DNA from: Algoriphagus sp.
Lineage (GTDB): Bacteria; Bacteroidota; Bacteroidia; Cytophagales; Cyclobacteriaceae
Reading direction: 5' to 3'
DNA length: 52,302 bases
Assembly: GCA_030729785.1 (NCBI GenBank)
Contig: JANQWS010000075.1
Coordinates: 1-52,302, forward strand
Positions 1-11,258 of the stretch are shown in pieces; the stretch's first letter is position 1; each line of letters starts with the position of its first letter. Below the pieces are notes generated by a model. The model was not told the DNA's origin, ran no database searches, and saw only the letters and a program-made list of their open reading frames with translations. Position numbers and translations under genes: made by a program.

Positions 1-1595
1 TGGCACTAGGTAAAAACCTAAAAGTAGCCTACATGCCTTGGCAAGGATACAACTTCGAGGATGCGATTGTGATTTCTGAGCGTGTGGTACGTGAAGACAT
101 CTTCACTTCCATCCACGTAGAAGAATTCCAATTGGAGGTTCGTGATACCAAGCGTGGTGAAGAGGAGCTTACCTCCGAAATTCCAAACGTATCCGAAGAG
201 GCTGTGAAGCATTTGGATGAGAATGGTATTATCCGAGTAGGTGCTGAAGTAAAAGAAGGTGACATCATCATCGGTAAAATCACTCCAAAAGGTGAGACAG
301 ACCCAACTCCAGAAGAGAAATTGCTTAGAGCAATTTTCGGTGATAAAGCAGGCGATGTGAAAGATGCTTCGTTGAAAGCTTCTCCTTCTTTGAATGGAGT
401 GGTCATCGAAACTAAGTTATTTTCCAGACCTAAGAAAGACAAAGACATCCGTGCCAAGTCCAAAGCTGAGGTTGAAAAGCTGAAAGGAAAGTATGCCAAA
501 GACTTGTTGGGAATTCGCGCACGGATGATCAACAAATTGGTTTCTCTATTGGATGGAAAAACTTCGCTTGGAGTTCGTCACAAGTTTGGGGATGAAATCA
601 TTAGCAAAGGAGTAAAGTTCAATGCCAAAAACATTGAAAACAATCTTTTTCCAGCCAAGAATCCATACAGAGATGAGTCCAACTACAATGTACCGGAGGA
701 GGCTAACCTTATTTCAGACATTATCTTGGACGATTGGACGGAGGATAGCTACACCAATAGTTTAATTGTGAAGTTGGTGAAAAACTACACCAATTCTCGT
801 AATGAAATTTCTGGTCTATTTAAGCGAGATCGCTTTACCTTGGAAGTAGGAGATGAATTGCCTGCTGGTATTGTACAACTTGCCAAAGTATACATCGCCA
901 AGAAGCGCAAGCTGAAGGTGGGGGATAAGATGGCAGGACGTCACGGTAACAAGGGTATCGTAGCACGTATCGTACGCGACGAAGATATGCCATTCCTTGA
1001 GGATGGAACGCCGATGGATATCGTATTGAATCCATTGGGTGTACCTTCTCGAATGAACATAGGACAGATTTTCGAAACAGTCCTTGCCTGGGCAGGTCAG
1101 AAGCTGGGTAAAAAATATGCTACTCCGATTTTTGACGGAGCTACCTTGGATGAAGTGTCAGCAGAACTTTCTGCTGCAGGACTACCAGCATTTGGAAGAA
1201 CCTACCTATACGATGGATTGAGTGGAAACCGATTTGATCAGCCAGTAACGGTAGGGATTACCTACATGTTGAAGTTAGGGCACTTGGTAGACGATAAGAT
1301 GCACGCTCGTTCTATCGGACCCTACTCACTTATTACTCAGCAGCCGCTCGGTGGTAAGGCACAGTTTGGTGGTCAGCGATTTGGAGAAATGGAAGTTTGG
1401 GCACTCGAAGCATTCGGTGCATCCCATGTTCTTCAAGAAATCTTGACTGTGAAGTCGGATGACGTAATCGGTAGAGCAAAAGCATACGAAGCTATTGTGA
1501 AAGGTGAAAACCTTCCTAAACCTAATATTCCTGAATCTTTCAATGTATTGGTTCATGAATTGAGAGGTTTGGCTCTTGAAATTACCTTGGATTAA
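1..1595 (+). CDS. rpoB: RNA polymerase beta subunit, C-terminal part (5' end outside window)
   Basis: This is the C-terminal ~531 residues of the beta subunit of the core RNA polymerase. The reading frame is open from base 3, so the gene starts upstream of the window; the first internal Met (position 33) is not a start. Visible family signatures include [19 protein letters not shown] near the left edge, the active-site-proximal stretch [31 protein letters not shown], and the C-terminal clamp region [20 protein letters not shown] that contacts beta prime. The TAA stop lies 47 bases before the rpoC start, the usual rpoBC arrangement. No frameshift is seen. The rifampicin-binding region is outside the window, so nothing can be said of it. 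Confidence 0.98.
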   Translation, partial: ALGKNLKVAYMPWQGYNFEDAIVISERVVREDIFTSIHVEEFQLEVRDTKRGEEELTSEIPNVSEEAVKHLDENGIIRVGAEVKEGDIIIGKITPKGETDPTPEEKLLRAIFGDKAGDVKDASLKASPSLNGVVIETKLFSRPKKDKDIRAKSKAEVEKLKGKYAKDLLGIRARMINKLVSLLDGKTSLGVRHKFGDEIISKGVKFNAKNIENNLFPAKNPYRDESNYNVPEEANLISDIILDDWTEDSYTNSLIVKLVKNYTNSRNEISGLFKRDRFTLEVGDELPAGIVQLAKVYIAKKRKLKVGDKMAGRHGNKGIVARIVRDEDMPFLEDGTPMDIVLNPLGVPSRMNIGQIFETVLAWAGQKLGKKYATPIFDGATLDEVSAELSAAGLPAFGRTYLYDGLSGNRFDQPVTVGITYMLKLGHLVDDKMHARSIGPYSLITQQPLGGKAQFGGQRFGEMEVWALEAFGASHVLQEILTVKSDDVIGRAKAYEAIVKGENLPKPNIPESFNVLVHELRGLALEITLD

Positions 1596-1605
1596 TTTGG
1601 CTCAT

Positions 1606-1624
1606 GGGGCGGGCAACCGTCCCC
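1606..1624 (+). promoter_or_regulatory. GNRA-capped hairpin in the rpoB-rpoC gap
   Basis: The bases form a short GC-rich stem (GGGG-CGG paired with CCG-T-CCCC, one bulged T) closed by a GCAA tetraloop. It lies 10 bases after the rpoB stop and 18 bases before the rpoC ATG at 1643. There is no T-tract, so it is not an intrinsic terminator. A role in mRNA processing, stability or rpoC translation is inference only. Confidence 0.45.
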
Positions 1625-1642
1625 AACATATCTCAAAAAACT

Positions 1643-4600
1643 ATGTCGTTTAGAAAAAATAAAAAACTGAACAACGATTTCTCCCGAGTTACCATCAGCT
1701 TGGCTTCCCCAGAATCGATTCTGGATAGCTCTAATGGCGAGGTAACCCAGCCAGAGACCATCAACTACAGAACTTACAAGCCTGAAATGGGCGGATTGTT
1801 CTGCGAGCGTATCTTTGGTCCAGTAAAGGATTGGGAATGTCATTGCGGAAAATACAAGCGTATTCGCTACAAAGGAATTATTTGTGATCGATGCGGAGTG
1901 GAAGTAACGGAGAAGAAAGTACGCCGTGAGCGCATGGGCCATATTGAATTGGTGGTACCTGTGGCACATATCTGGTACTTCAAATCCTTGCCAAATAAAA
2001 TTGGATACCTTCTCGGTTTGCCTACCAAGAAATTGGATCAAATTGTGTATTACGAGCGTTATGTGGTCGTTCAAGCAGGCGTGAAGGCGGAAGAAGGGGT
2101 GCAATACCTTGACTTTTTGACTGAAGACGAATACTTGGACATCATGGACAAGCTTCCAAAGGAAAACCACCTATTGGACGATGCTGATCCAAACAAGTTT
2201 ATTGCTAAAATGGGTGCTGAGGCACTTGAAATGTTGCTTGCTCGATTGGACTTGGATGAACTTTCTTACTCGCTACGTCACCAAGCTGCCACCGACACGT
2301 CACAGCAACGTAAGGCAGAAGCCTTGAAGCGTTTGAAAGTGGTAGAAGCATTCCGAGATGCACGAACCCGAATCGAAAACCGTCCAGAGTGGATGGTCGT
2401 TCGCATGGTTCCTGTGATTCCACCAGAGTTGAGACCATTGGTTCCTTTGGATGGAGGTCGTTTTGCAACTTCCGATTTGAATGACTTGTACCGTCGTGTG
2501 ATCATTCGTAACAACCGTTTGAAGCGTTTGATTGATATCAAAGCGCCAGAAGTGATTTTGAGAAACGAGAAGCGGATGTTGCAGGAAGCGGTTGACTCCT
2601 TATTCGATAATTCTAGAAAAGTAAATGCGGTAAGATCAGATGGTAACCGCGCCTTGAAGTCTCTTTCAGACATGTTGAAAGGAAAGCAGGGTCGTTTCCG
2701 TCAAAACTTGCTCGGAAAGCGTGTGGATTACTCCGGTCGTTCGGTGATCGTTGTAGGTCCTGAATTGAAGCTTCACGAGTGTGGTCTTCCTAAGAATATG
2801 GCTGCGGAGCTTTTTAAACCATTCATCATCCGAAAGTTGATTGAAAGAGGAATTGTAAAGACCGTGAAATCTGCCAAGAAAATTGTAGACCGTAAGGATC
2901 CGGTGGTCTGGGATATTTTGGAAAACGTGTTGAAAGGACACCCCGTGCTCCTCAACCGTGCTCCAACCCTTCACCGATTGGGTATTCAAGCATTCCAGCC
3001 GAAATTGATCGAAGGAAAAGCGATTCAGTTGCACCCATTGGTGTGTACTGCATTCAACGCGGACTTTGACGGTGACCAGATGGCGGTTCACGTACCACTT
3101 GGTCATGAGGCGATTTTGGAAGCATCTACCCTGATGCTTTCTGCACACAATATTTTGAACCCTGCCAACGGTGCACCAATTACTGTACCTTCCCAAGACA
3201 TGGTTTTGGGCTTGTACTACGTGACCAAAGGTAAGAAGTCTACTCCTGAGGAGGTAATCTTGGGTGAAGGGATGACTTTCTATAGCCAAGAAGAGGTAAT
3301 CATTGCCATGAACGAAGGCCAGCTTTCTAAGCATGCCAACATCAAGTGCAAGGTGAAAGTGAGAACCGAAGGTGGCGAGATTCAAGACCAAATCATCGAA
3401 ACGGTGGCCGGTCGTTTGATCTTCAACCAGTTTGTACCAGAAGAAGTAGGCTATGTCAACGAACTACTTACTAAAAAGAAGCTGCAGCAAATCATCGCCC
3501 AAGTGGTGAAGGTGTGCGGCATTGCACGCACGGCTCAGTTTTTGGATGACATCAAGCACTTAGGTTTCCAAATGGCTTACCAAGGCGGGCTATCTATGGG
3601 ATTGAATGATGTCATCATTCCGGAAGAAAAAGTACCGATGATTGCCAAGGCCAAGGAGGAAGTGGACCAAGTATGGAACAATTACCTCATGGGTCTAATT
3701 ACAGATAATGAAAGATACAATCAAGTAATTGATATTTGGACTCGTACCAACTCTCATTTGACGAACAATCTGATGAAGAAGATGGAGGAGGATAAGCAAG
3801 GATTCAACGCCATCTACATGATGATGCACTCTGGAGCCCGAGGTTCTAGAGAACAAATTCGTCAGTTGGGAGGAATGAGAGGGTTGATGGCAAAGCCACA
3901 GAAAAACCTTCAAGGTTCAGTAGGAGAAATCATTGAAAACCCAATCCTATCCAACTTCAAAGAAGGGCTAGACGTATTGGAGTATTTCATCTCTACGCAC
4001 GGTGCACGTAAAGGTCTTGCCGATACTGCATTGAAAACGGCGGATGCGGGTTATTTAACTCGTCGTTTAGTGGATGTAGCGCAAGATATGATCATCACTG
4101 AGGAAGATTGCGGTACTTTAAGAGGATTGGTAGTACAGGCCTTGAAAGACAATGACGAAATTGTTGAGCCACTTTCTGAGCGTATTGTAGGTCGTGTATC
4201 CGTACATGATGTATATGATTTGGCTACCGATGAATTTATCGTGGCTGCTGGAGTTGAGATCTCTGACGAAATTGCCAAGCGTATTGACGAATCTTCTATT
4301 GAAGAAGTAGAAATCCGCTCGGTATTGACTTGTGAAACTCGCCGAGGGGTGTGTGCGAAATGCTACGGCCGTAACCTAGCTACCGGTAATATGGTACAAG
4401 CAGGAGAGGCAGTGGGTGTAATTGCTGCACAATCGATTGGTGAGCCAGGTACGCAGTTGACGCTTCGAACTTTCCACGTAGGTGGTACTGCTTCCAACAT
4501 GGCGGTGGATGCCAGCATCAATGCAAAGTTTGATGGGGTCGTTGAATTCGAAGAGGAATTGAGGTACTTAAAGACCACCAATAGAGACGGGGAATCGGTG

Positions 4601-5956
4601 ACAATGGTCATGGGCCGTTCTGGTGAAATTAAGATCAATGAAGCGAAGTCTGGCAAAACCTTGGTTTCCAACCATGTGCCGTATGGAGCTATTTTGAATG
4701 TGAAAAACGGTCAAAAAATTACCAAAGGTGAGTCACTTTGTACTTGGGACCCCTACAACGCAGTCATCTTGTCCGAGTTTGACGGTACTGTAGAATTCGA
4801 AGCAGTAGTAGAAGGAATTACTTACAAAGAGGTAGCGGATGATCAGACCGGTTTCCGTGAGAAAGTAATCATTGAAACAAAAGATAGAGCGAAGAACCCA
4901 GCGATTATTATTAATTACAAAGGGGATTCCAAGACTTACAATATTCCTGTAGGCGCTCACTTGGCAGTAGAATCGGGAGAGAAAGTGAAGTCTGGCCAGA
5001 TCTTGGTAAAAATCCCAAGATCCGTAGGTAAGACCCGCGACATCACCGGTGGTCTTCCACGAGTAACGGAATTGTTTGAGGCTAGAAACCCATCCAATCC
5101 AGCAGTTGTGTCTGAGATTGACGGTGTAGTAACCTACGGGGGTGTGAAACGTGGTAACCGTGAGATTATCATTGAATCCAAGGATGGGGTGATCAAGAAG
5201 TACATGGTATCCTTGTCTAAGCACATTTTGGTCCAAGAAAATGACTTTATCCGTGCAGGGGAGCCGCTTTCTGATGGAGCGATTACCCCTAGTGATATTC
5301 TATCTATTAAAGGCCCTACTGCGGTACAGGAATATTTGGTGAATGAAATTCAAGAAGTATACCGACTTCAGGGGGTGAAAATCAATGACAAGCACATTGA
5401 GGTGATTGTGTCTCAAATGATGCAGAAAGTTGAAATCTTAGATGCAGGTAATACAAATTTCTTGCAAGGACAGATTGTAGATAAGTGGGCATTCCGTGAA
5501 GAGAACGACAGCATTTTGGACAAGAAGATTGTTTTGGATGCGGGAGACTCCTCTACGTTAAAGCCAGGCATGATTATTTCAGCACGTAGGCTTCGTGACG
5601 AGAATTCAAGTTTGAAGCGTAAGGACCTTAAATTGGTTCAGGTGATGGATGCCGAAACTGCGGTATCAGCGCCTACCTTGCAAGGGATTACGGCTGCTTC
5701 CTTGGGTACTGAAAGCTTTATCTCGGCGGCTTCCTTCCAGGAGACCACCAAAGTACTTTCTGAAGCGGCTATCCGTGGTAAGCGTGACGAATTGTTGGGT
5801 CTAAAAGAAAACGTAATTGTGGGTCATTTGATTCCTGCCGGTACCGGTCAGCGAAGCATTTTGGGCATGATCGTCGGATCCAAAACGGAGTACGATACGC
5901 TTTCCGAAAACATGGAAAAGAAGTCTGCAAAAGCCACAAGCGAAGCGATTCTTTAA
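1643..5956 (+). CDS. rpoC: RNA polymerase beta prime subunit
   Basis: This encodes the 1437-residue beta prime subunit, the catalytic partner of RpoB. The N-terminal zinc finger is visible as [20 protein letters not shown], the catalytic magnesium loop as [12 protein letters not shown], and the second cysteine cluster as [13 protein letters not shown]. The trigger-loop and bridge-helix region is recognisable around [20 protein letters not shown]. The frame is open back to an ATG at 1604, but I chose 1643 ([16 protein letters not shown]) because the extra 13 residues would be encoded by the intergenic hairpin and family members begin near this point. Upstream bases are A-rich with no Shine-Dalgarno sequence. 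A strong terminator follows 20 bases after the stop. Confidence 0.98.
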   Translation: MSFRKNKKLNNDFSRVTISLASPESILDSSNGEVTQPETINYRTYKPEMGGLFCERIFGPVKDWECHCGKYKRIRYKGIICDRCGVEVTEKKVRRERMGHIELVVPVAHIWYFKSLPNKIGYLLGLPTKKLDQIVYYERYVVVQAGVKAEEGVQYLDFLTEDEYLDIMDKLPKENHLLDDADPNKFIAKMGAEALEMLLARLDLDELSYSLRHQAATDTSQQRKAEALKRLKVVEAFRDARTRIENRPEWMVVRMVPVIPPELRPLVPLDGGRFATSDLNDLYRRVIIRNNRLKRLIDIKAPEVILRNEKRMLQEAVDSLFDNSRKVNAVRSDGNRALKSLSDMLKGKQGRFRQNLLGKRVDYSGRSVIVVGPELKLHECGLPKNMAAELFKPFIIRKLIERGIVKTVKSAKKIVDRKDPVVWDILENVLKGHPVLLNRAPTLHRLGIQAFQPKLIEGKAIQLHPLVCTAFNADFDGDQMAVHVPLGHEAILEASTLMLSAHNILNPANGAPITVPSQDMVLGLYYVTKGKKSTPEEVILGEGMTFYSQEEVIIAMNEGQLSKHANIKCKVKVRTEGGEIQDQIIETVAGRLIFNQFVPEEVGYVNELLTKKKLQQIIAQVVKVCGIARTAQFLDDIKHLGFQMAYQGGLSMGLNDVIIPEEKVPMIAKAKEEVDQVWNNYLMGLITDNERYNQVIDIWTRTNSHLTNNLMKKMEEDKQGFNAIYMMMHSGARGSREQIRQLGGMRGLMAKPQKNLQGSVGEIIENPILSNFKEGLDVLEYFISTHGARKGLADTALKTADAGYLTRRLVDVAQDMIITEEDCGTLRGLVVQALKDNDEIVEPLSERIVGRVSVHDVYDLATDEFIVAAGVEISDEIAKRIDESSIEEVEIRSVLTCETRRGVCAKCYGRNLATGNMVQAGEAVGVIAAQSIGEPGTQLTLRTFHVGGTASNMAVDASINAKFDGVVEFEEELRYLKTTNRDGESVTMVMGRSGEIKINEAKSGKTLVSNHVPYGAILNVKNGQKITKGESLCTWDPYNAVILSEFDGTVEFEAVVEGITYKEVADDQTGFREKVIIETKDRAKNPAIIINYKGDSKTYNIPVGAHLAVESGEKVKSGQILVKIPRSVGKTRDITGGLPRVTELFEARNPSNPAVVSEIDGVVTYGGVKRGNREIIIESKDGVIKKYMVSLSKHILVQENDFIRAGEPLSDGAITPSDILSIKGPTAVQEYLVNEIQEVYRLQGVKINDKHIEVIVSQMMQKVEILDAGNTNFLQGQIVDKWAFREENDSILDKKIVLDAGDSSTLKPGMIISARRLRDENSSLKRKDLKLVQVMDAETAVSAPTLQGITAASLGTESFISAASFQETTKVLSEAAIRGKRDELLGLKENVIVGHLIPAGTGQRSILGMIVGSKTEYDTLSENMEKKSAKATSEAIL

Positions 5957-5975
5957 TGCCTTAAATTGACTAACT

Positions 5976-6008
5976 AAAAGGCCTGTACTTATTCTACAGG
6001 CCTTTTTT
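5976..6008 (+). terminator. Intrinsic terminator after rpoC
   Basis: A perfect 12-bp stem (AAAAGGCCTGTA / TACAGGCCTTTT) with an 8-base loop runs into a six-T tract. It ends only 11 bases before the ATG of the DUF3467 gene, so it separates rpoBC from that gene or acts as a read-through attenuator. Confidence 0.9.
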
Positions 6009-6019
6009 AATCTTTAAAA

Positions 6020-6337
6020 ATGATGGATGACAATCACTTACCAGATCAACAAATCAATGTAGAGCTCCCAGAAGAGGTTGCCGAAGGGGTGTATTCCAAT
6101 TTGGCGATGATTGCACATTCCAATTCGGAATTTGTGATTGATTTTATTCGATTAATGCCGGGTGTGCCCAAGGCAAAGGTAAAGTCAAGAATTATTGTAA
6201 CCCCGGATCATGCGAAGCGATTGTTGGCTGCATTGAAGGAAAATATTGAAAAATACGAGGCTGCTTTTGGAAAAATCAACCAAGGGGGTGGGGCACCCAC
6301 CTTTCCCATTTCCTTCGGAAAACCTGGAGAAGCTTAA
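6020..6337 (+). CDS. DUF3467 family protein
   Basis: This is a 105-residue acidic, soluble protein with the DUF3467 pattern: an N-terminal strand (INVELPEEVAEGVYSNLAMI), a conserved serine-rich turn before EFVIDFIRLMPGVPKAKVKSRII, and a helix beginning TPDHAKRLLAALKENI. The family is found in Bacteroidota and other bacteria and has no established biochemical function. An alternative ATG at 6023 would remove one residue. The start sits directly behind the rpoC terminator and I see no convincing promoter between them, so expression may depend on read-through from rpoBC. Its place between rpoC and the str cluster suggests a tie to transcription or translation, but this is inference. Confidence 0.88.
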   Translation: MMDDNHLPDQQINVELPEEVAEGVYSNLAMIAHSNSEFVIDFIRLMPGVPKAKVKSRIIVTPDHAKRLLAALKENIEKYEAAFGKINQGGGAPTFPISFGKPGEA

Positions 6338-6357
6338 CAAAAATATAAGTACTTAAT

Positions 6358-6388
6358 TTTGTTACTCTTATTACTTCTTGTACCTTTG
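6358..6388 (+). promoter_or_regulatory. Promoter of the str cluster (rpsL)
   Basis: TTTG at 6358-6361 is followed after exactly 19 bases by TACCTTTG at 6381-6388. These match the Bacteroidota primary sigma consensus (-33 TTTG, -7 TAnnTTTG). The rpsL ATG is 48 bases downstream of the -7 box, leaving a short leader. Confidence 0.82.
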
Positions 6389-6436
6389 CGTTCCAAAAAA
6401 TAACAGTTTACAGACTAACTTAATTTAAATCAGTTA

Positions 6437-6844
6437 ATGCCTACTATTCAACAACTAGTAAGAAAAGGTAGAACTACACTGGAATTCAAATCAAAATCTC
6501 GGGCTCTGGATGCTTGTCCACAGCGCAGAGGGGTTTGTACTCGCGTGTACACTACAACACCTAAGAAACCTAACTCAGCGATGAGAAAGGTAGCGCGGGT
6601 ACGATTGACGAATGGAAAAGAAGTGAATGCTTACATTCCAGGAGAGGGTCACAATTTGCAAGAGCACTCTATCGTATTGATTAGAGGAGGTCGTGTAAAG
6701 GATCTACCAGGGGTAAGATACCACATCATCCGCGGTGCATTGGATACTGCTGGAGTAAAAGACCGTAAGCAAGGTCGCTCCAAGTACGGTGCAAAAAGAC
6801 CTAAAGCTGGCAAGGGCGCACCTGCAGCTCCAGGCAAAAAGTAA
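6437..6844 (+). CDS. rpsL: 30S ribosomal protein S12
   Basis: S12 is a 30S protein at the decoding centre that controls tRNA selection accuracy. This copy is 135 residues. The streptomycin-resistance hot spots are both in the wild-type state: Lys in [16 protein letters not shown] and Lys in [13 protein letters not shown]. The Asp of the KDLPG motif is the usual methylthiolation site of S12. The C-terminus is a Lys/Ala/Gly-rich tail ([13 protein letters not shown]). It is the first gene after a well-placed promoter and is followed 21 bases later by rpsG. Confidence 0.98.
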   Translation: MPTIQQLVRKGRTTLEFKSKSRALDACPQRRGVCTRVYTTTPKKPNSAMRKVARVRLTNGKEVNAYIPGEGHNLQEHSIVLIRGGRVKDLPGVRYHIIRGALDTAGVKDRKQGRSKYGAKRPKAGKGAPAAPGKK

Positions 6845-6865
6845 AAATTAATACCTTAAAAAGAA

Positions 6866-7333
6866 ATGAGAAAAGCGAAACCAAAGAAGAGATATATTCT
6901 TCCTGATCCAAAGTTCAACGATACTTTGGTGACCAAGTTTGTAAACTGTCTGATGTATGACGGGAAGAAGAGTATTGCTTACAACATTTTCTACGATGCA
7001 GTAGCGAAAGTAGAAGATAAAGTAGGTGAGAATGGTCTTGAAGTTTGGAAAAAAGCGCTTAACAATATTGCTCCCACCGTCGAGGTGAAGAGTCGTAGAG
7101 TTGGTGGTGCTACGTTCCAGGTTCCTATGGAAGTCAGACCTGAAAGAAAAATGGCCCTTGGTATCAAGTGGATGATTCAGTACTCTCGTAGGAGAGGAGA
7201 GAAGACCATGATGGACCGACTTGCTGGAGAGATCATCGCCGCTGCAAAAGGCGAAGGTGCTGCGGTCAAGAAGAAGGACGATACGCACAGAATGGCTGAA
7301 GCAAACAAGGCATTCTCCCACTTTAGATTCTAA
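6866..7333 (+). CDS. rpsG: 30S ribosomal protein S7
   Basis: S7 is a primary 16S rRNA binder that nucleates the 30S head and lines the E and P sites. The protein is 155 residues, normal for the family. It shows the conserved N-terminal region ([21 protein letters not shown]), the [18 protein letters not shown] loop and the C-terminal helix KAFSHFRF. The fusA start follows the stop by 5 bases, implying translational coupling in the rpsL-rpsG-fusA-rpsJ unit. Confidence 0.98.
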   Translation: MRKAKPKKRYILPDPKFNDTLVTKFVNCLMYDGKKSIAYNIFYDAVAKVEDKVGENGLEVWKKALNNIAPTVEVKSRRVGGATFQVPMEVRPERKMALGIKWMIQYSRRRGEKTMMDRLAGEIIAAAKGEGAAVKKKDDTHRMAEANKAFSHFRF

Positions 7334-7338
7334 CCGAA

Positions 7339-9459
7339 ATGGCAAGAGACTTAAGATTTACCCGTAACATTGGTATTGCTGCGCACATTGATGCGGGCAA
7401 AACGACCACCACGGAGCGTATCCTGTATTATTCTGGAAAATCTCATAAAATCGGTGAGGTGCACGAAGGTGCAGCTACGATGGATTGGATGGCCCAAGAA
7501 CAAGAGCGTGGAATCACCATTACTTCTGCAGCAACCACTGTATTCTGGGATTACAGAAGTAACCAGTACCAAATCAACATCATTGATACTCCAGGGCACG
7601 TGGACTTCACGGTAGAAGTAAACCGCTCCTTGAGAGTTTTGGATGGACTTGTGTTTCTTTTCTCTGCGGTAGATGGGGTTGAACCTCAATCTGAGACCAA
7701 CTGGAGACTAGCTGACAACTACAAAGTCGCTCGAATTGGTTTCGTCAACAAGATGGACCGCTCAGGAGCTGATTTCTTGATGGTGTGCAAGCAAGTAAAA
7801 GAAATGCTCGGTTCGTATGCCGTTCCATTGCAGTTGCCAATTGGTGCTGAAGATAAATTTGCTGGTGTAGTTGACTTGATCAACAACCGTGCGATCATCT
7901 GGAACGAGCACGACATGGGAATGACCTTTAAGGAGGTTCCAATCCCAGAGGACATGGTGGAAGAAGTAGCGCAGTATAGAGAGCATTTGCTTGAGGCTGT
8001 TGCGGATTACGATGAATCCTTAATGGAGAAATTTTTTGATGATCCAAACTCAATCACTGAGGCTGAAATTTTGAAAGCTTTGCGTGCGGCGACCATCGAT
8101 ATGAAAATTGTTCCTATGGTTTGCGGTTCTTCTTTCAAAAACAAAGGGGTGCAAACCATGCTAGATTTGGTGATGGAATTGTTGCCTTCTCCTTTGGATA
8201 AGGATGCTATTTTTGCCACCGACTTGGATGATGAGGATAAGGAAATAGCAATTAATCCTTCGGAGACCGAGCCGTTTACTGGCTTGGCATTCAAAATTGC
8301 AACGGATCCATTCGTAGGTCGTTTGTGTTTTGTAAGAGCCTACTCTGGGGTATTGGAATCCGGATCGTATGTATTCAATAGCCGTTCAGGCAATAAGGAG
8401 CGTATCTCTCGTGTATTCCAAATGCACGCCAACAAGCAGAACCAAATCGAACGATTGGTAGCCGGTGATATCGGAGCTGTCGTTGGGTTTAAGGATATCA
8501 AAACAGGTGACACCCTTTGCAACGAAAAGCGAAAGGTAGTGTTGGAGTCCATGGTATTCCCAGAGCCAGTTATTGGCTATGCGATCGAGCCTAAAACTCA
8601 GGCAGATGTAGATAAGCTAGGAATGGCAATAGCCAAGCTAGTAGAAGAAGATCCTACGCTTCAAGTAAATACGGATCACGAAACTGGTCAGACAATCCTT
8701 CGCGGGATGGGTGAACTTCACCTAGAGATCATTATCGATCGTTTGAAGCGCGAGTTCAAGGTAGAAATCAACCAAGGTGCTCCTCAGGTAGCTTACAAAG
8801 AAGCGCTATTTGCTTCTGTTGAGCACAAAGAGGTATACAAAAAGCAAACTGGCGGTAAAGGTAAATTTGCGGATATTGTATTCGAATTGGGACCTAAGGA
8901 TGCAGATCCAGAGACCAACGAAATCAAAGCAGGTTTGGATTTTGTGAACGGTATTGTTGGGGGTGTAATTCCAAAAGAATTTATCCAACCGATCCAGAAA
9001 GGTTTCCAGGAAGCCATGAAGAATGGTCCTTTGGCTGGTTATCCAATCGAATCCATGAAAGTTCGCTTGTTCCACGGTTCCTACCACGATGTCGATTCGG
9101 ATGCCTTGTCTTTCGAATTGGCTGCTCGAATTGGATTCAAAGAAGCTGCGAAAAAGTGTAAGCCACAGTTGCTCGAGCCAATCATGTCGGTAGACGTAAT
9201 TACGCCTGACGAATATACCGGACCGATCACGGGTGACTTGAACAGAAGAAGAGGAATGATGAAAGGGATGGATACCAAGGGTAACTCTACGGTGGTTAAG
9301 GCCAACGTTCCTTTATCTGAATTGTTTGGCTATGTTACTGATTTGAGAACAATCACTTCAGGTAGAGCAACGGCATCCTTGACCTTCTCTCACTACGAGC
9401 CTGTTCCAAACAACGTTGCAGAAGCGGTAATTGCTAAAGTAAAGGGTGATAAAGCCTAA
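7339..9459 (+). CDS. fusA: Translation elongation factor G
   Basis: EF-G is the GTPase that drives ribosomal translocation and, with RRF, ribosome recycling. The product is 706 residues. All G motifs are present: G1 [11 protein letters not shown]2 RGITITSA, G3 DTPGHVDF, G4 NKMD. Domain IV is recognisable near [15 protein letters not shown] and the C-terminal domain V near [10 protein letters not shown] and [14 protein letters not shown]. No tuf gene follows; the next gene is rpsJ. Only one EF-G is seen here, so whether a second specialised copy exists in the genome cannot be judged. Confidence 0.98.
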   Translation: MARDLRFTRNIGIAAHIDAGKTTTTERILYYSGKSHKIGEVHEGAATMDWMAQEQERGITITSAATTVFWDYRSNQYQINIIDTPGHVDFTVEVNRSLRVLDGLVFLFSAVDGVEPQSETNWRLADNYKVARIGFVNKMDRSGADFLMVCKQVKEMLGSYAVPLQLPIGAEDKFAGVVDLINNRAIIWNEHDMGMTFKEVPIPEDMVEEVAQYREHLLEAVADYDESLMEKFFDDPNSITEAEILKALRAATIDMKIVPMVCGSSFKNKGVQTMLDLVMELLPSPLDKDAIFATDLDDEDKEIAINPSETEPFTGLAFKIATDPFVGRLCFVRAYSGVLESGSYVFNSRSGNKERISRVFQMHANKQNQIERLVAGDIGAVVGFKDIKTGDTLCNEKRKVVLESMVFPEPVIGYAIEPKTQADVDKLGMAIAKLVEEDPTLQVNTDHETGQTILRGMGELHLEIIIDRLKREFKVEINQGAPQVAYKEALFASVEHKEVYKKQTGGKGKFADIVFELGPKDADPETNEIKAGLDFVNGIVGGVIPKEFIQPIQKGFQEAMKNGPLAGYPIESMKVRLFHGSYHDVDSDALSFELAARIGFKEAAKKCKPQLLEPIMSVDVITPDEYTGPITGDLNRRRGMMKGMDTKGNSTVVKANVPLSELFGYVTDLRTITSGRATASLTFSHYEPVPNNVAEAVIAKVKGDKA

Positions 9460-9470
9460 TCGATAAGAAA

Positions 9471-9776
9471 ATGAATCAGAAAATAAGAATAAAATTGAAA
9501 TCCTACGATCACAGCCTGGTGGACAAGTCATCAGAGAAGATCGTGAAGGCAGTAAAAGCAACAGGAGCTGTAGTAGTAGGTCCTATTCCTTTGCCAACTA
9601 AGAAAGAAAAGTTTACGGTATTGAAGTCTCCACACGTAAACAAGAAAGCAAGAGATCAGTACCAGCTTTGTACTTACAAGCGTCTGGTTGATATCTACTC
9701 TAACTCTTCCAAAACGGTGGATGCGTTGATGAAAATCGAGCTTCCAAGTGGAGTAGATGTAGAAATCAAAGTCTGA
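9471..9776 (+). CDS. rpsJ: 30S ribosomal protein S10
   Basis: S10 is a 30S head protein that also acts in antitermination as NusE in many bacteria. The 101-residue sequence shows the conserved N-terminus ([20 protein letters not shown]), the loop tip [17 protein letters not shown] and the C-terminal strand [11 protein letters not shown]. It lies 11 bases after fusA and is followed by a strong terminator, so it is the last gene of the str transcript rather than the first gene of the S10 operon. Confidence 0.98.
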   Translation: MNQKIRIKLKSYDHSLVDKSSEKIVKAVKATGAVVVGPIPLPTKKEKFTVLKSPHVNKKARDQYQLCTYKRLVDIYSNSSKTVDALMKIELPSGVDVEIKV

Positions 9777-9795
9777 GGATCTTGGCTTAGAATAC

Positions 9796-9829
9796 AAAGG
9801 CCCCGCAATGTGCGGGGCTTTTTTTTTGG
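9796..9829 (+). terminator. Intrinsic terminator between rpsJ and rplC
   Basis: A GC-rich stem (GCCCCGCA / TGCGGGGC with loop ATG) runs into a run of nine or ten T residues. It begins about 20 bases after the rpsJ stop and splits the str cluster from the S10 cluster. Confidence 0.92.
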
Positions 9830-9907
9830 ATTGTATGGATTTGGTGGATGAAAGTTCCATCAGTCCCCACTTTTTTTTGTAATTAATTGAAAATAGTGGA
9901 GTTGGGA

Positions 9908-9938
9908 TTTGCTGCCAAATATTATTTCAGTAACTTTG
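9908..9938 (+). promoter_or_regulatory. Promoter of the rplC (S10/spc) cluster
   Basis: TTTG at 9908-9911 is followed after 19 bases by TAACTTTG at 9931-9938, matching the Bacteroidota -33/-7 consensus. The rplC ATG at 10001 lies 62 bases below the -7 box, which leaves a leader of about 55 bases that could carry regulation. Confidence 0.82.
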
Positions 9939-10000
9939 CAGTCCTTAAAAAGGGCCCAAGTGTACATGCCTTGGGTAGTTATCAAAATATCTTTATAAAG

Positions 10001-10621
10001 ATGTCTGGTATTATAGGTAAAAAAGTAGGTATGACTAGCATCTTCAGTGCCGATGGACGTAATGTCGCATGCACGCTTATTGAAGCTGGTCCTTGCGTAG
10101 TGACGCAAGTAAAAAACGTTGAAACAGACGGGTACAACGCAGTGCAGTTGGGATTCGGTGAGCGCAAGGAGAAGAACACTCCGAAGCCACTAATCGGCCA
10201 TTTTAAAAAGGCTGGTACCACCCCTAAGCAGAAAGTTGTTGAGTTCAGAGACTTTGAAGGTCATGTTGAGCTCGGAAAGACAGTAAGTGCTGCAGAGCTA
10301 TTCGAGGAAGGTGAATTCGTGGATGCTGTTGGTACTTCAAAAGGTAAAGGATTCCAAGGTGTAGTAAAGCGTCATGGTTTTGCGGGTGTGGGTGGACAAA
10401 CTCACGGTCAGCATAACAGAGCAAGACACCCTGGTTCAATTGGTGCTTGTTCTTGGCCTTCTCGTGTATTTAAAGGTATGCGAATGGCGGGTAGAACAGG
10501 TGGCGATCGTGTCACGGTAGCTAACCTACGTGTGTTGAAAGTGTATGCTGAGCAGAACCTAATTTTGGTTTCTGGTTCCGTACCTGGTCCAAAAAATTCA
10601 TTTGTTATTCTGGAGAAGTAA
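10001..10621 (+). CDS. rplC: 50S ribosomal protein L3
   Basis: L3 is an early-assembly 23S rRNA binder with an extension reaching the peptidyl transferase centre. I start it at 10001 ([15 protein letters not shown]), giving 206 residues. The frame is open upstream to 9887, but that part would overlap the promoter and is not L3-like. The conserved loop [17 protein letters not shown] and the motif [13 protein letters not shown] are present. The rplD start follows after three bases. Confidence 0.98.
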   Translation: MSGIIGKKVGMTSIFSADGRNVACTLIEAGPCVVTQVKNVETDGYNAVQLGFGERKEKNTPKPLIGHFKKAGTTPKQKVVEFRDFEGHVELGKTVSAAELFEEGEFVDAVGTSKGKGFQGVVKRHGFAGVGGQTHGQHNRARHPGSIGACSWPSRVFKGMRMAGRTGGDRVTVANLRVLKVYAEQNLILVSGSVPGPKNSFVILEK

Positions 10622-10624
10622 GCC

Positions 10625-11254
10625 ATGGAATTAGCAGTAATCAATCACAAAGGACAAGAGACAGGTAGAAAGGTGAGCCTTTCTGACGAGATCTTTGGCA
10701 TTGAGCCCAATGATAACGCCATTTACCTGGACGTGAAGCAATACCTGGCCAACCAGAGACAGGGAACTCACAAATCAAAAGAAAGAAACGAGGTAGCGGG
10801 CTCGACTAAGAAGATCAAGAAGCAAAAAGGTACCGGTGGTGCTCGTGCTGGATCTTTGAAGGCTCCAAACTTCCGTGGTGGGGGTAGAGTATTTGGTCCA
10901 AGACCAAGAGACTACTCCTTCAAACTTAATAAAAAAGTGAAGCAACTCGCGCGTAAATCTGCGCTAGCTTATAAGGTAAAGGAAAATAGTTTGATGGTAT
11001 TGGAGGATGTGTCTTTTGATGCCCCTAAGACCAAAAATTATCTTGCTTTGTTAAGCGGCCTTTCTTTGTCTGATAAGAAGACCTTATTGGTGCTTTCTGA
11101 AGACAACAAGAACGTGTTTTTGTCAAGCAGAAACTTGCCCAAGGCGAAAGTTGTGACCGTTGACGATGTAAATACTTACCACCTCTTGCATGCGGACCAA
11201 TTGGTACTGTGCGAAGGATCTGTAAGTAAGTTAGAAACCATTTTAGCGAAATAA
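10625..11254 (+). CDS. rplD: 50S ribosomal protein L4
   Basis: L4 lines the polypeptide exit tunnel through its long loop and binds early to 23S rRNA. The product is 209 residues. The loop is visible as [20 protein letters not shown] followed by a Gly/Arg-rich stretch, the region where macrolide-resistance changes occur; it looks intact. In E. coli L4 is also the autogenous repressor of the S10 operon; whether that applies here is unknown because the operon leader is different. Confidence 0.97.
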   Translation: MELAVINHKGQETGRKVSLSDEIFGIEPNDNAIYLDVKQYLANQRQGTHKSKERNEVAGSTKKIKKQKGTGGARAGSLKAPNFRGGGRVFGPRPRDYSFKLNKKVKQLARKSALAYKVKENSLMVLEDVSFDAPKTKNYLALLSGLSLSDKKTLLVLSEDNKNVFLSSRNLPKAKVVTVDDVNTYHLLHADQLVLCEGSVSKLETILAK

Positions 11255-11258
11255 GACA

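Noticed and set aside
29-535. 168-codon minus-strand frame inside rpoB
   Set aside because: Antisense to the conserved RpoB frame; low-complexity Ser-rich translation typical of a shadow frame.
1604-1642. Upstream ATG for rpoC at 1604
   Set aside because: The extra residues would be encoded by the intergenic hairpin and are not RpoC-like; the ATG at 1643 gives the expected N-terminus.
2666-3391. Long open frame (241 codons) on the minus strand inside rpoC
   Set aside because: It lies wholly antisense to a clear rpoC reading frame, has no recognisable domain, and similar shadow frames appear opposite other highly conserved genes here.
9887-10000. N-terminal extension of L3 from an upstream ATG
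   Set aside because: It overlaps the promoter and leader, and the L3 family starts at the ATG at 10001.
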